A stretch of 64,000 nucleotides of DNA from Microcaldota archaeon (GTDB taxonomy: Archaea > Micrarchaeota > Micrarchaeia > Micrarchaeales > CABMGC01). The stretch lies in the NCBI GenBank assembly GCA_027365175.1, contig DAHXNY010000001.1, positions 181,483-245,482 of the forward strand, read 5' to 3'. Below, piece after piece: positions 9,077 to 17,232 of the stretch. Positions within the stretch are counted from its first letter, which is position 1. Every line of letters begins with the position of its first letter. The translations under genes and the position numbers were made by a program. The notes under the pieces are model-generated. The model was not told the origin of the DNA. It made no database searches and saw nothing but the letters and a program-made list of their open reading frames with translations.

Positions 9077-9177
9077 GCAGGGATGGCGGAGCCTGGTCAA
9101 ACGCGACAGACTCAAGATCTGTTGGCTTAGGCCTACGAGAGTTCAATAATATTGAACAAATCTCTCTCCCTGCACCA
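9077..9177 (+). tRNA. tRNA-Leu (anticodon CAA) with a 13-nt intron in the T-loop
   Basis: Acceptor GCAGGGA (9077-9083) pairs with TCCCTGC (9167-9173), followed by A and an encoded CCA. The D-stem is GCG/CGC. The anticodon stem ACAGA/TCTGT encloses the loop CTCAAGA, giving anticodon CAA (codon UUG, Leu). A long class II variable arm follows. The T-stem GAGAG/CTCTC encloses 20 nt instead of 7. Removing 13 nt restores the canonical loop TTCAAAT. There is no intron at the usual position 37/38. An upstream AT-rich stretch (TATATAATG and similar) can serve as promoter. Confidence 0.96.
9147..9159 (+). other. T-loop tRNA intron in a bulge-helix-bulge
   Basis: Of the possible 13-nt excisions that restore TTCAAAT, only TAATATTGAACAA gives a canonical bulge-helix-bulge. 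The outer helix is GAGA/TCTC, the central 4-bp helix is GTTC/GAAC, and the two 3-nt bulges are AAT and AAA. The splice falls between mature positions 58 and 59. The apical part is only 6 nt (AATATT), so the intron is close to the minimum possible size. I derived this by hand pairing. Enzymes of the ARMAN epsilon2 type are known to cut such non-canonical positions. Confidence 0.85.
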
Positions 9178-9190
9178 TAAATGTGATTCA

Positions 9191-9913
9191 ATGGCGATAA
9201 ACACGAAGAAATCCACGAAAAAGGCGAAACCAGTTAAGAAACCCTCAAAAGCACAGTCTCATTCTAAGAGGGCAAAGCTCAAGCCTCAGGTCGCCCTTGA
9301 GGTGCCCCATTATCCACAGACGGAGGAATTCACAAGCTCTGCAGCGTGCACCATGATGGTACTTAAACACATCAACAAGAACTTCAAGCTCTCAAAGGAC
9401 CAGGAGTATAGCATATGGCAGGAAGCCGTAAACGGGAGCGTCTGGCACGGCTCAAAGTACGGCATAGCATACGCCCTTGCTAAGAGAGGCGCCAGGGTAA
9501 GGATAATAAGCAATACCAAGGATGAAGGATACGACAGGAAGCTTGCAGTTTACGAGAATGTCAATCTTGATACGCTTACCGCTTCATTCAATGAGATAAA
9601 GGGCAAGGCCCTATCAATGAAGGTCGAAGAGGAGCACTCAAACAACATAACGATAAATTCTATAAAGAAGGCCCTCTCTGCAAACCAGCTGCCCATAGTG
9701 CTGATAGATGCAAACGTGATAAATCCATACATGGAGTCATCACCGCACTGGGTGGTCGTGACAGGCTACGATAAGGACGCATTCTACATAAACGATCCCT
9801 ACTCGGACAGCACCATGACTCTCGATGCAGAGGTCTTCAAGTCTGCACTAGGGTACGACAACGCAGAGAAAAACTTCCATATAATAACGGCAGACCTGAG
9901 AAAGAGGAAATAA
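9191..9913 (+). CDS. C39-like papain-fold peptidase family protein
   Basis: The track start at 9152 lies inside the tRNA. The ATG at 9191 follows it and gives 240 residues, so I prefer it. A Lys-rich segment covers residues 1-35. It is followed by a Peptidase_C39_2-like domain that opens with VPHYPQTEEFTSSAACTMM, where the Cys of AAC is the expected nucleophile. PHWVVVTGYD holds the expected catalytic His, and INDP the Asp/Asn. No signal peptide or membrane segment is visible, so the protein is probably cytoplasmic. Substrate is unknown. It could also be a transglutaminase-like enzyme of the same fold. Confidence 0.75.
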   Translation: MAINTKKSTKKAKPVKKPSKAQSHSKRAKLKPQVALEVPHYPQTEEFTSSAACTMMVLKHINKNFKLSKDQEYSIWQEAVNGSVWHGSKYGIAYALAKRGARVRIISNTKDEGYDRKLAVYENVNLDTLTASFNEIKGKALSMKVEEEHSNNITINSIKKALSANQLPIVLIDANVINPYMESSPHWVVVTGYDKDAFYINDPYSDSTMTLDAEVFKSALGYDNAEKNFHIITADLRKRK

Positions 9914-9916
9914 TCC

Positions 9917-10246
9917 TCAGACCAAGGTCTCCGAAAGGAAGCCTCTCGAAGAGAAGAGCCTGCGCAAGCCCGCCCTGCGCGTATTTCTGTTCCTGTTGCT
10001 CCTTGTCTTCGTAGCAGCTCTTGTGCCGTTGTAGCAGTCTACGCAGAGCAGCCTCTTCCTCACTATGCCGCTCCTGACGTAGAAGTCCCTCTCCTGTATA
10101 TACGAAGACGGCAGAACTCTTATCTCGTCCCTCCCGAATTCCTTCCTGCAGCTCATGCAGCTGTTATTCAGGAACTGGACCAGCGAGTCTTCCCCTCTCA
10201 CCTGTCTTTCTAGAGCTATCCCATCCAATTTATCCCCACAAAACAT
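9917..10246 (-). CDS. Small zinc-binding protein with a basic C-terminus
   Basis: The protein has 109 residues. Two Cys pairs, CMSC near residue 30 and CVDC near residue 68, are spaced like a treble-clef or zinc-ribbon site. The tail (about 75-105) is rich in Arg, Asn and Thr, suggesting nucleic-acid binding. I do not recognise the family. It is convergent with the C39-like gene, with 3 nt between the stops. A TATA-like motif on the minus strand around 10262-10268 precedes the start. A role in transcription or ribosome function would be typical for such proteins, but nothing here proves it. Confidence 0.65.
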   Translation of the reverse strand: MFCGDKLDGIALERQVRGEDSLVQFLNNSCMSCRKEFGRDEIRVLPSSYIQERDFYVRSGIVRKRLLCVDCYNGTRAATKTRSNRNRNTRRAGLRRLFSSRGFLSETLV

Positions 10247-10447
10247 CTCTCCTTTTGGTCATATTTAAACATTCCGAAATAGTGGAAGCGAACCATGCTG
10301 ATTTAAATATCAGATTAATCGAAATTGCTTCATCAATTTTTTAATCAAATTCCAGGATGCAAAGATCTCCAACGGCGACTACAAAACAACAGAATCCAAG
10401 ACTTCCACGTCCACGTATGTAAAATATGGCAAGCAAGAGGCGACCTG

Positions 10448-11077
10448 ATGGCTCTAAAAATAAACTACGTTACAGAAACTAAAAATGCCTACAGGATAAC
10501 CAAACGCAGGGCAGATTATACCGGAGAGGTAGGCATAAGCGAGGAGCTATTTAAGGATGCCATCAGGATATCAAGAGACTCATTCGCCTCAGTAATATCC
10601 GAGGACGAGGTAAAAAATCTGATAACGGGCTGCAGCCTGATGCTCGTCGCATACAACACAGACAATATGCAAAGAGTGGGATTCGCCGCATCGCATTATG
10701 AGGGAAACACCTGCTATTTTTCTTCGGCAGCAATCATGAAGTCAGAACAGAGTAATGGGTTATATCATATATTCAACAGATGGCGGATAAAGGAAGGGCT
10801 TGGTAACGGGTTCAATATCTTTACAGTCACTACGCAAAACCCAAAGGTTGAGAAGGGTATAGCGAGCGCCATGTATGCATTCCTCGAGAAAGGGACCATA
10901 GACGGATATTCCGTGCAAAGGGATCAAATACGCGGATATTACGGCCGCATGCTAACTACAGAAGTTCCCAGATCCTCAGATGAGAGCACAAACAGGATAT
11001 TCTCTCACCTGGATTACAATAGAGGGGACGCATTCTATATCTCATTTTCAGTCAGAAAAAGGACAAGATTTTTCTAG
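10448..11077 (+). CDS. Lineage-specific protein, first of a tandem paralogue pair
   Basis: The track starts at 10325, but ATG at 10448 gives 210 residues that match the length of its downstream paralogue (201), so I prefer it. Shared segments with that gene include VGFAAS, a Gln-Asn/Ser-Asn-Gly motif before a YH(I/M)FN segment, GFxIFTVTTQNP and DESxN. The core could be a GNAT-like acyltransferase fold, but the acetyl-CoA loop (Q/RxxGxG/A) is not evident, so I do not assign one. The next gene starts 9 nt downstream, so the two are co-transcribed. Function is unknown. Confidence 0.7.
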   Translation: MALKINYVTETKNAYRITKRRADYTGEVGISEELFKDAIRISRDSFASVISEDEVKNLITGCSLMLVAYNTDNMQRVGFAASHYEGNTCYFSSAAIMKSEQSNGLYHIFNRWRIKEGLGNGFNIFTVTTQNPKVEKGIASAMYAFLEKGTIDGYSVQRDQIRGYYGRMLTTEVPRSSDESTNRIFSHLDYNRGDAFYISFSVRKRTRFF

Positions 11078-11086
11078 GGGGAATCG

Positions 11087-11692
11087 ATGGTTTCAAGAGA
11101 GAGCACTGGAAAATACTCGATAACACAGCAGAAAGCCGCATGGGGAAGGAGCATTGACGTAGACAAATCTGAACTTAAGGATGTCATGAGGGTGGCCAAA
11201 AATGCGTTTGCCCAGACAGCATCGGAGAGGTGGATAACGCGCCTTCTCACCGCAAACAACCTGTTGCTGTCAGCATGCAGAAAGGACACCAAGGCGAAAG
11301 TGGGTTTCGCAGCATCCGAATACCAAAGCGACGAATGCCACCTTGTCACTGCTTTTATTGCACGATCGGAGCAGAACAATGGAATATATCATATGTTCAA
11401 CAAATTGCGCATATCGGACGGACTGGGCGAGGGATTCAGTATTTTTACCGTCACTACCCAGAATCCAAATGTGGAAAGGGGTGTATCAAGAGCCATGCAG
11501 TACTTTATCTATCAGGGAAACATTTCCTCATACTCTTTAACAAGAGAGCTCAGAAGGCGAACGCTTCCAAAGATGCTTACTCCGTATGTGCCAAAATGCC
11601 CCGATGAGAGTATAAACAGCAACTATTATTCGCTGAATTATAAGAAGGGGGACGCATTCAGGCTTACCTTCTCAGTAGCAAGGAAAAAGTAG
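11087..11692 (+). CDS. Lineage-specific protein, second of a tandem paralogue pair
   Basis: This 201-residue protein is clearly related to the upstream gene along its whole length. Both share SEQNNGIYHMFNKLRISDG-like and FTVTTQNP segments and end in a short strand with basic residues. The pair arose by duplication and then diverged to perhaps 40 percent identity by eye. Both keep the block around FTVTTQNPxVExG, so that block is probably the active or binding site. No signal peptide or membrane segment is seen. It is convergent with trm1, with 5 nt between stops. Function is unknown. Confidence 0.7.
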   Translation: MVSRESTGKYSITQQKAAWGRSIDVDKSELKDVMRVAKNAFAQTASERWITRLLTANNLLLSACRKDTKAKVGFAASEYQSDECHLVTAFIARSEQNNGIYHMFNKLRISDGLGEGFSIFTVTTQNPNVERGVSRAMQYFIYQGNISSYSLTRELRRRTLPKMLTPYVPKCPDESINSNYYSLNYKKGDAFRLTFSVARKK

Positions 11693-11697
11693 CCCAT

Positions 11698-12780
11698 CTA
11701 TTGCCTAACTGCCCTGGCGACTTCATCGTAGCCTGCATCAGTCTTTACGGAATCCTTCCAGAACTGCGTCTCCGAAATCCTGTATCCGTCACCATGCAGC
11801 CTCTCCATGACCTTCCTGTGCGAAACCGAACCTATGGAGAACGCCTTTGTCATCTTAGGGACAGAGTAGAAGAACGGGATGTCAAGCTCACCGGCTATCA
11901 TGGACATCTGCTTCTCAGCAGCAGGATCATCCATCTTCTTAACCGCCTTTAATGTATCCTCAACCTGCTTCCTGTCTGAAAGCCCTTTAAGCCACATCTG
12001 CCCTGCGATAAGCATACGCGAACCGCACTTCGCACATTTGACATCAGGTGCGCATATCCCTTGTTCATATTCAAAATATCTGCAGGAGCCGCACTGCCTC
12101 AAAATCCCCAGCTCCTTGACACTGGCGAGAGCCTTGGATGCGCCATGAGATACGCGCATGAACAATCTGAGATAGTGCATGTCCGATATGCACATCAGAG
12201 GCTCTATCCCGAAATTGAACTGCGCCGCATTTCTTGCAATAAACGCCAGAAGTATCCTTGCTCCTGCCTCCTTGCACAGTTCAGTGTGCATAGGGACAGA
12301 TCCGTATATCTTTATGCAGGCGTTCGCATGAGCTCCATGCAGCACTGCAGTATCCGTAGCTGTAACCATGAGCAGCGTTCCATCCTTGGAGATCTTGAAA
12401 GCGTCGTATATCAAAGGGGCCGGGCTGCCAAAAGGGTCAATGTCTATTATGTCAAATCTCTCATCATTTGTGTTTGCGAACTCCTGGAAGCTCTTCTCCC
12501 TTACATCTGCCTTAACCCCATTGGCCTTCACGTTCCCGACAGAGTTGGCATAAGCATCATTGTTCATGTCTATCAGCACAGGCTCCTTTATCCCTGCTTC
12601 AAGCGCATACCTTATTCCGCGCACCCCTGTTGCAGAGGTGGCATCCAGAAGCCTTGCTCCCTTCCTGGCATTTGCCTTGACGAAAGCCACGGATATGGAA
12701 CGCAGTGGCTGCATCTTTGGATTGTAGAATACCCCTTTACTGACACTTATTCCCGCAGAGAGCTCATTTACCTTCATCAT
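11698..12780 (-). CDS. trm1: tRNA (guanine26-N2)-dimethyltransferase Trm1
   Basis: Trm1 uses SAM to make m2G/m2,2G at position 26 of tRNAs. The 360-residue protein shows VFYNPKMQPLRSIS near the N-terminus, the SAM loop LLDATSATGVRGIRYA, the catalytic IDIDPFGSPAP and a zinc site (CGSC and CAKC, around residues 230-255). The C-terminal domain is present. The length is normal for archaea. The gene overlaps the upstream DUF357 gene by 17 nt. Together with PCNA they form a three-gene minus-strand operon. Confidence 0.95.
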   Translation of the reverse strand: MMKVNELSAGISVSKGVFYNPKMQPLRSISVAFVKANARKGARLLDATSATGVRGIRYALEAGIKEPVLIDMNNDAYANSVGNVKANGVKADVREKSFQEFANTNDERFDIIDIDPFGSPAPLIYDAFKISKDGTLLMVTATDTAVLHGAHANACIKIYGSVPMHTELCKEAGARILLAFIARNAAQFNFGIEPLMCISDMHYLRLFMRVSHGASKALASVKELGILRQCGSCRYFEYEQGICAPDVKCAKCGSRMLIAGQMWLKGLSDRKQVEDTLKAVKKMDDPAAEKQMSMIAGELDIPFFYSVPKMTKAFSIGSVSHRKVMERLHGDGYRISETQFWKDSVKTDAGYDEVARAVRQ

Positions 12781-13009
12781 AAACCCCCTTTATTTTGAGA
12801 ACCGCATCAAGCAATCCATGTGCATAAGCGATGCTTGCGAAAGAGGTGTACACATCATCTTTCTTGAGCCATGACTCCGAGTCCTTCGCATACATCTCTG
12901 CAAGCTCAACCACCTTCCTCTCCTCATCGCTCAAGCTGACCTTGCTAACCTTCTTCATGCTCTCGGAAAAAAGCAGAATGTCCTTCCTTATGCGTGCTTC
13001 CACTTCCAA
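12764..13009 (-). CDS. DUF357 family protein
   Basis: This 81-residue all-helical protein matches the archaeal DUF357 family, with the typical features AEMYAKDSESWLKKDD and FASIAYAHGLLDA. The family has no assigned function. It sits 11 nt after PCNA and overlaps trm1 by 17 nt, so translation is probably coupled. The start is TTG at 13009. A GTG two codons later is an alternative. Co-transcription with PCNA is suggestive of a link to DNA or RNA metabolism but does not prove one. Confidence 0.85.
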   Translation of the reverse strand: MEVEARIRKDILLFSESMKKVSKVSLSDEERKVVELAEMYAKDSESWLKKDDVYTSFASIAYAHGLLDAVLKIKGVYDEGK

Positions 13010-13020
13010 CCAATTACCAT

Positions 13021-13761
13021 TCAGCTCTCCATGTAAGGTGCGAGATAATAGGTTATCTGCGCCTCCCCTACCTTGTAGGTGAGCTTAAGAGGCTCGTTGG
13101 ACTTCAAGCCTATGCTTATGTAGTTTCCAGCAGGGCAGGATTTGACCATGTTCTCAAGGAACTGCAGGTTGAAAGTCGCCTCTGCATTCTTCTCCGTCTT
13201 TATCTTCTTTATCGAATTGCCGTCGCTGAGGTGCTCCTCGTTCAGCTCTCCGGAATCTCCCCTGCAATCTATGGTGAACTGGTCCTTGGTTGCCTTTAGA
13301 GAGATATACTCTGAGACTATAGTGGCATCCTTTACTAGCTCCTTAAGCGTTTCGCCGTTTATCTCCACATCCGCATCGAACTGTACGCTTGGTTCCTTGT
13401 CGACGCTCTTCCTTACGTCTATCAGCTGGGTCCTGAACCTCCTTTTGGACTGGCCTGAGAACTCAAGCGTGAGCTTGTTGTCATGCTCCTTCATTATAAG
13501 CGATTCTCCATCCCTTGCCCTTGACATTATCTTGCTCAGGTTGTCTATATTGAGCCCCAGAGAGACATTCTTGTCAACATCATATTTTGAGAAAGCATTT
13601 GTAGGCATGAAGAAAGAGATCATGCTTATGCTTGAAGGATCCATGGCCTTCAGGGTGACTCCCTCCTTCGTAACATTGAAGACCCCTTCATCAACAAGGT
13701 TCACTATCGTATCTATGCACTCCTTCCAATACTTCGCATTATCTATCTTTAATTCCAACAT
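13021..13761 (-). CDS. pcn: DNA polymerase sliding clamp PCNA
   Basis: PCNA forms the trimeric ring that tethers replicative polymerases, FEN1, ligase and other repair factors to DNA. The 246-residue length is standard. Visible features are the N-terminal KYWKECIDTIVNLVDEGVFNV, the KAMDPSSISMISFFM segment, an inter-domain connector region, and the C-terminal LTYKVGEAQITYYLAPYMES with the usual PIP-interaction surface. It is divergent from dtdA. The 140-bp spacer holds TATA-like boxes for both. The RFC large subunit that helps load it is encoded at 33.2 kb. Confidence 0.97.
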   Translation of the reverse strand: MLELKIDNAKYWKECIDTIVNLVDEGVFNVTKEGVTLKAMDPSSISMISFFMPTNAFSKYDVDKNVSLGLNIDNLSKIMSRARDGESLIMKEHDNKLTLEFSGQSKRRFRTQLIDVRKSVDKEPSVQFDADVEINGETLKELVKDATIVSEYISLKATKDQFTIDCRGDSGELNEEHLSDGNSIKKIKTEKNAEATFNLQFLENMVKSCPAGNYISIGLKSNEPLKLTYKVGEAQITYYLAPYMES

Positions 13762-13901
13762 ATCACCTATGCCAGAGCATCAGCAAAATCTATACAACTA
13801 CTAACCACGATAATAATATATAGCTTATCTTAACCGGAAGTTCCCTTAGGACAACCGACCTCAAGCTTTATATCTTAAAAATCAGTATCTGATGCGTTAC
13901 C

Positions 13902-14705
13902 ATGATGTGCATAGCGTATTCAGACAGCGATCCTGTATCAAAGCATGCTGCTGAGTTCATAAAAAAGGAGTATGATTTTGAGGATAGGGCAGGCAGGTTC
14001 ATGCAGGACAAGATAGAATTGCTCAGGATTGAAGGATCTCTCATAACCGCAGACTATATGGATAAACTGGGTTTCAGCACAGTGCTATTCATGAGCAAGC
14101 ACCACAGCTCCGCAGGGATAACCTCCTTCACTTCGCACTCCTTGGGGAATTGGACAAGAGAGGCATCGTTAGGCGGAATGCCTAAGAAGCTCTCAACGTC
14201 TTCACCTGCACTAATGCTCGCATGCATCAGAAACATATCGGAAGAGGCCCCAGAAGGCGCAAACAAGGTATATGAAGCCACGCATCACGGCCCACTGCTA
14301 GATACCCCGTGCACCTTCATAGAATTCGGAGGAAGCGAAGCTACGATGAGCGAGCATGAATCCGCAGAGATCCTTGGGCGCGCTTCAATCAGCGCAGCGC
14401 ATGCAATAGCTGAAAATACACAGGACTATTCGCATGCTGTTATAGGCATAGGCGGAAATCATTATCCATCAAAATTCACAAGGCTGGCGCTGGAAAAGGA
14501 CTATGCATTCGGGCACATAATGCCCAGCCACTCTTTTATAAAAGATGGGGGCACATGGAATACTGATATGATTGAGGCTGCGATAAAAAGGAGCGACCAG
14601 GAGACCGAATTTGCAGTTATAGACTGGAAGAGCATGGGCTCAGAGCCCAGGTCAGTGATTATAGATAAACTTGAAGAGCTTGGGATTGACTATGAGAGGG
14701 CGTGA
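13902..14705 (+). CDS. dtdA: D-aminoacyl-tRNA deacylase, archaeal/GEK1 type
   Basis: DtdA hydrolyses D-amino acids wrongly attached to tRNA. The 267-residue protein has the family's features: FMSKHHSSAGITSFTSH, the long VYEATHHGPLLDTPCTFIE, IGIGGNHYPSKFT and GHIMPSH. The conserved histidines in these segments are the expected zinc ligands. A TATA-like CTTTATATC lies about 30-37 nt before the start, so the mRNA is probably leaderless. The 3' end overlaps the start of the next gene, a surface protein, by 14 nt. There is no obvious functional link between the two. Confidence 0.95.
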   Translation: MMCIAYSDSDPVSKHAAEFIKKEYDFEDRAGRFMQDKIELLRIEGSLITADYMDKLGFSTVLFMSKHHSSAGITSFTSHSLGNWTREASLGGMPKKLSTSSPALMLACIRNISEEAPEGANKVYEATHHGPLLDTPCTFIEFGGSEATMSEHESAEILGRASISAAHAIAENTQDYSHAVIGIGGNHYPSKFTRLALEKDYAFGHIMPSHSFIKDGGTWNTDMIEAAIKRSDQETEFAVIDWKSMGSEPRSVIIDKLEELGIDYERA

Positions 14706-16668
14706 TGCATTTGCTATTATCATACTTGCATCTGTACTTATTTACAGTGCAAACGCTCAGTACTGGTTCCAGTTCGGTGCGACAGGAGACCAGGTAACAT
14801 ACCACAATACAGGCGCGGCAGTGACAATACAGACCGTAACGCAGCCTTATCTGGAAAACGGCTCCATGGGCTTCTGGACAGGCGAAAACCTGGCAAATGG
14901 CGCATTCATCCAAGTAGGCTATGTGATAGAAAACCAGTCCGGGAACTATCCTTCATATTGCAATCAGTACAACTGCACAAGTACAGACTACCTGAACAAA
15001 GGCAATGCGGAATGGTTCTACGAATACTTCCTGCCAAACTCGAATTCAGGCACCTTCATGGGCGCTTTGGGCCCTGACGGTTCAGCAGGCCCGGACGGCA
15101 AACTCAACCGATACTCGTTTTATTATTCGAACGGGATGTGGCACTTTCTATTAAACGGGAATCAGATAGGCACAGTTGACCTCGGAACAGGGTCATCCGG
15201 AAACAATGCTCCCGTTGCTTTCGGGGAGATGGCAAATTCAACAGATGCAAACACCCGCATAATGCCTGTGACATTCTCAAACTTCTCTTTCTACAATCCT
15301 GCAGGAGAAATCTACCCTGTGCCGCACGGTTACTCCTATATAGGGTATGGCGTCGGAAGTGACAAGGCCTTGCAGAATCCCTACGGCGTCTCAGAGGTCG
15401 GCTCAAGGATAAATTATTTCGAGGCAGGTTCGGGATTGCCTCAGCCAAACAACGGATACCAACTATGGAACTTCGGTTACTACCTCAAGATCATATCCGC
15501 ATACGGCGCCAAGAATTCTACGGCGCAATTCCAGGCTTACTCCAGCCAGCAGATATCCGAGCCAAAGTACGTATACCTGGGAAATGCGACAAGGGCAGTG
15601 TTCGAAGGCTGGTCTGGCACGGGAGCCGGCAGTTATTCCGGACCAGACAACTCCACGGTAATCCCAATATCAAGCAATATCACCGAGAATGCCGAATGGC
15701 AGCTCCAATACCTGGTAAATGTAAGTTCTTCTTACGGGGCAGCAACAGGTACAGGCTGGTATGACAAGGGCAGTCTGGTGGACTATGCAGTGGACAATGC
15801 CACTTATTATTACAACAACGCAATCAGGTATGTCTTCCAAAACTGGTCGAACGGCAACAAGAACCCTTCCGGAAGCGCATATGCAAATTACCCATTCAAT
15901 ATCGGCGCCACTTTCATCAAGGAATATTATGTAAATGCAAGCTCAGAGTACGGTAACATAAGCGGAAGCGGTTGGTATGCATATGGCACAAACGCCACAG
16001 TATCTCTTAGCAACTATACCGTAAGAAGATCAAACTTTTCACAAACCTCATTCTACGCGTGGAGCAACGGCTCTTCAACCCCGTATCTGAATTTCATTGT
16101 GACCAGGCCAGTGGCCATAAACGCAGTATTCAAGAAGCAGTACCTTGCCTCTTTCGAGACAGCAGATGAATACGGGAACAAGATCTTCCCTTCAAAGATA
16201 TACATAAACGGCAACGGGTACGCCAAATCAGCCTTCCTGTTCCCTGACCAGACCTATAACATCACCGGAGTCTATTATGACAACATGAAGATAGCTATAA
16301 GCCAGCCTATAAGCATAGCACGCAACAGCACAGTGTTCGTAAACCTTCCTCTGTACAATGTAAATGCTACCTTCACCGACCTCTTCGGCAATCCTATAAA
16401 TGCGACTGTCCACGCAACTTTCGCCAACGGAACATCTGAAAGCATGCAAGCCAACGACGGAAGAGTATCATTCACTGACCTGCCGTACGGGAGGGTAAAC
16501 CTAAGTGCGACCTATGATGGCATAACCGAGTATGCTTCGGCATCGAACGGCGCACAGATAAGGCGAATATTCGTATCCATATACGATATCGAGGTGCTCA
16601 TGGCAATAGTTGCAATTTCATTCATAATATATTTCATATCAAGGTCAAGGCTTCACAGGAGCACGTAA
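14692..16668 (+). CDS. Large surface protein with InlB-like B repeats and C-terminal anchor
   Basis: ATG at 14692 gives 658 residues. I prefer it to 14671 because it places a clean signal peptide (AFAIIILASVLIYSANA) at the start. An N-terminal beta-rich region of about 200 residues may be a lectin-like or peptidase-associated fold. At about 340-480 there are tandem repeats of the form VNASSEYG..SGSGWYAYGT..V, like divergent InlB B repeats found in archaeal thermopsin-type and S-layer proteins. A carboxypeptidase regulatory-like region follows, then a transmembrane helix (EVLMAIVAISFIIYFI) and a basic tail. Many NxS/T sequons are present. It is probably exposed on the cell surface. No protease motif is seen. 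Confidence 0.8.
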   Translation: MRGRDAFAIIILASVLIYSANAQYWFQFGATGDQVTYHNTGAAVTIQTVTQPYLENGSMGFWTGENLANGAFIQVGYVIENQSGNYPSYCNQYNCTSTDYLNKGNAEWFYEYFLPNSNSGTFMGALGPDGSAGPDGKLNRYSFYYSNGMWHFLLNGNQIGTVDLGTGSSGNNAPVAFGEMANSTDANTRIMPVTFSNFSFYNPAGEIYPVPHGYSYIGYGVGSDKALQNPYGVSEVGSRINYFEAGSGLPQPNNGYQLWNFGYYLKIISAYGAKNSTAQFQAYSSQQISEPKYVYLGNATRAVFEGWSGTGAGSYSGPDNSTVIPISSNITENAEWQLQYLVNVSSSYGAATGTGWYDKGSLVDYAVDNATYYYNNAIRYVFQNWSNGNKNPSGSAYANYPFNIGATFIKEYYVNASSEYGNISGSGWYAYGTNATVSLSNYTVRRSNFSQTSFYAWSNGSSTPYLNFIVTRPVAINAVFKKQYLASFETADEYGNKIFPSKIYINGNGYAKSAFLFPDQTYNITGVYYDNMKIAISQPISIARNSTVFVNLPLYNVNATFTDLFGNPINATVHATFANGTSESMQANDGRVSFTDLPYGRVNLSATYDGITEYASASNGAQIRRIFVSIYDIEVLMAIVAISFIIYFISRSRLHRST

Positions 16669-16706
16669 AAGGTTATAACCTTTATAGCTGAGCTGTATGT
16701 GATAAA

Positions 16707-17228
16707 ATGCGGGTCGTAATGCTCATACCTCCAAAGGATTTCAGGGACGAATCGGTATCAAGCATAAAGAATATGCTTGAAAAGTGGGGAGTGGAAGTAG
16801 TTCTTGCAAGCTACTCTACAAAAGAGTGCGTCGGTTCCCACGGTGCGGTATACAGCAGATTCACGAACGCAGGGCATATAAAAGGCAACGATTTCGACGC
16901 CATAATCCTGATAGACGGCCCAGGAGTGGAATCCTACAAGCTATACGACTTCAGGCCACTTCTGGAAGTCGTCTCTTCATTTGCAAACAGTGGTAAGATA
17001 ATAGCGGGGATAAACAACGCAATAAAGATAATCGCAAGGTCAAACATAATATCAGAGATAAAAGTGGCGGCCCCTAAGGACCCGTCAGTCAGGGACATAA
17101 TCAGGCTGTATCACGGCAAGGCATCTGAAAACTACCTGGAAGACCAGAAAAACATAATAACCCTGAGCGATCCTGAAAGAGTAGACGCCCTGTCCGAACT
17201 CATGCTAAAAAGGCTGGGTGCAAGATAA
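16707..17228 (+). CDS. DJ-1/PfpI-like protein without the nucleophile cysteine
   Basis: The 173-residue protein has the class I glutamine-amidotransferase-like topology of DJ-1/PfpI: MRVVMLIPPKDFRDESV, then FDAIILIDGPGVESYK, then GKIIAGINNAIKIIAR. In active family members the last segment holds Cys in A(I/V)CHG. Here the matching position reads INNA, with no Cys. Protease or glyoxalase activity is therefore unlikely, and a structural or binding role is more probable. It is convergent with the RNase P gene, with 4 nt between the stops. Confidence 0.72.
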   Translation: MRVVMLIPPKDFRDESVSSIKNMLEKWGVEVVLASYSTKECVGSHGAVYSRFTNAGHIKGNDFDAIILIDGPGVESYKLYDFRPLLEVVSSFANSGKIIAGINNAIKIIARSNIISEIKVAAPKDPSVRDIIRLYHGKASENYLEDQKNIITLSDPERVDALSELMLKRLGAR

Positions 17229-17232
17229 GACA

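Noticed and set aside
9142-9161. The palindrome GTTCAATAATATTGAAC read as a transcription terminator or operator
   Set aside because: It lies inside the T-arm of an otherwise perfect tRNA-Leu, and a bulge-helix-bulge explains it fully. The competing 7-bp hairpin would not restore the T-loop.
9152-9190. Upstream start of the C39-like gene at 9152 given in the ORF track
   Set aside because: These codons lie in the tRNA-Leu 3' half and its trailer. The ATG at 9191 is the first start outside the tRNA.
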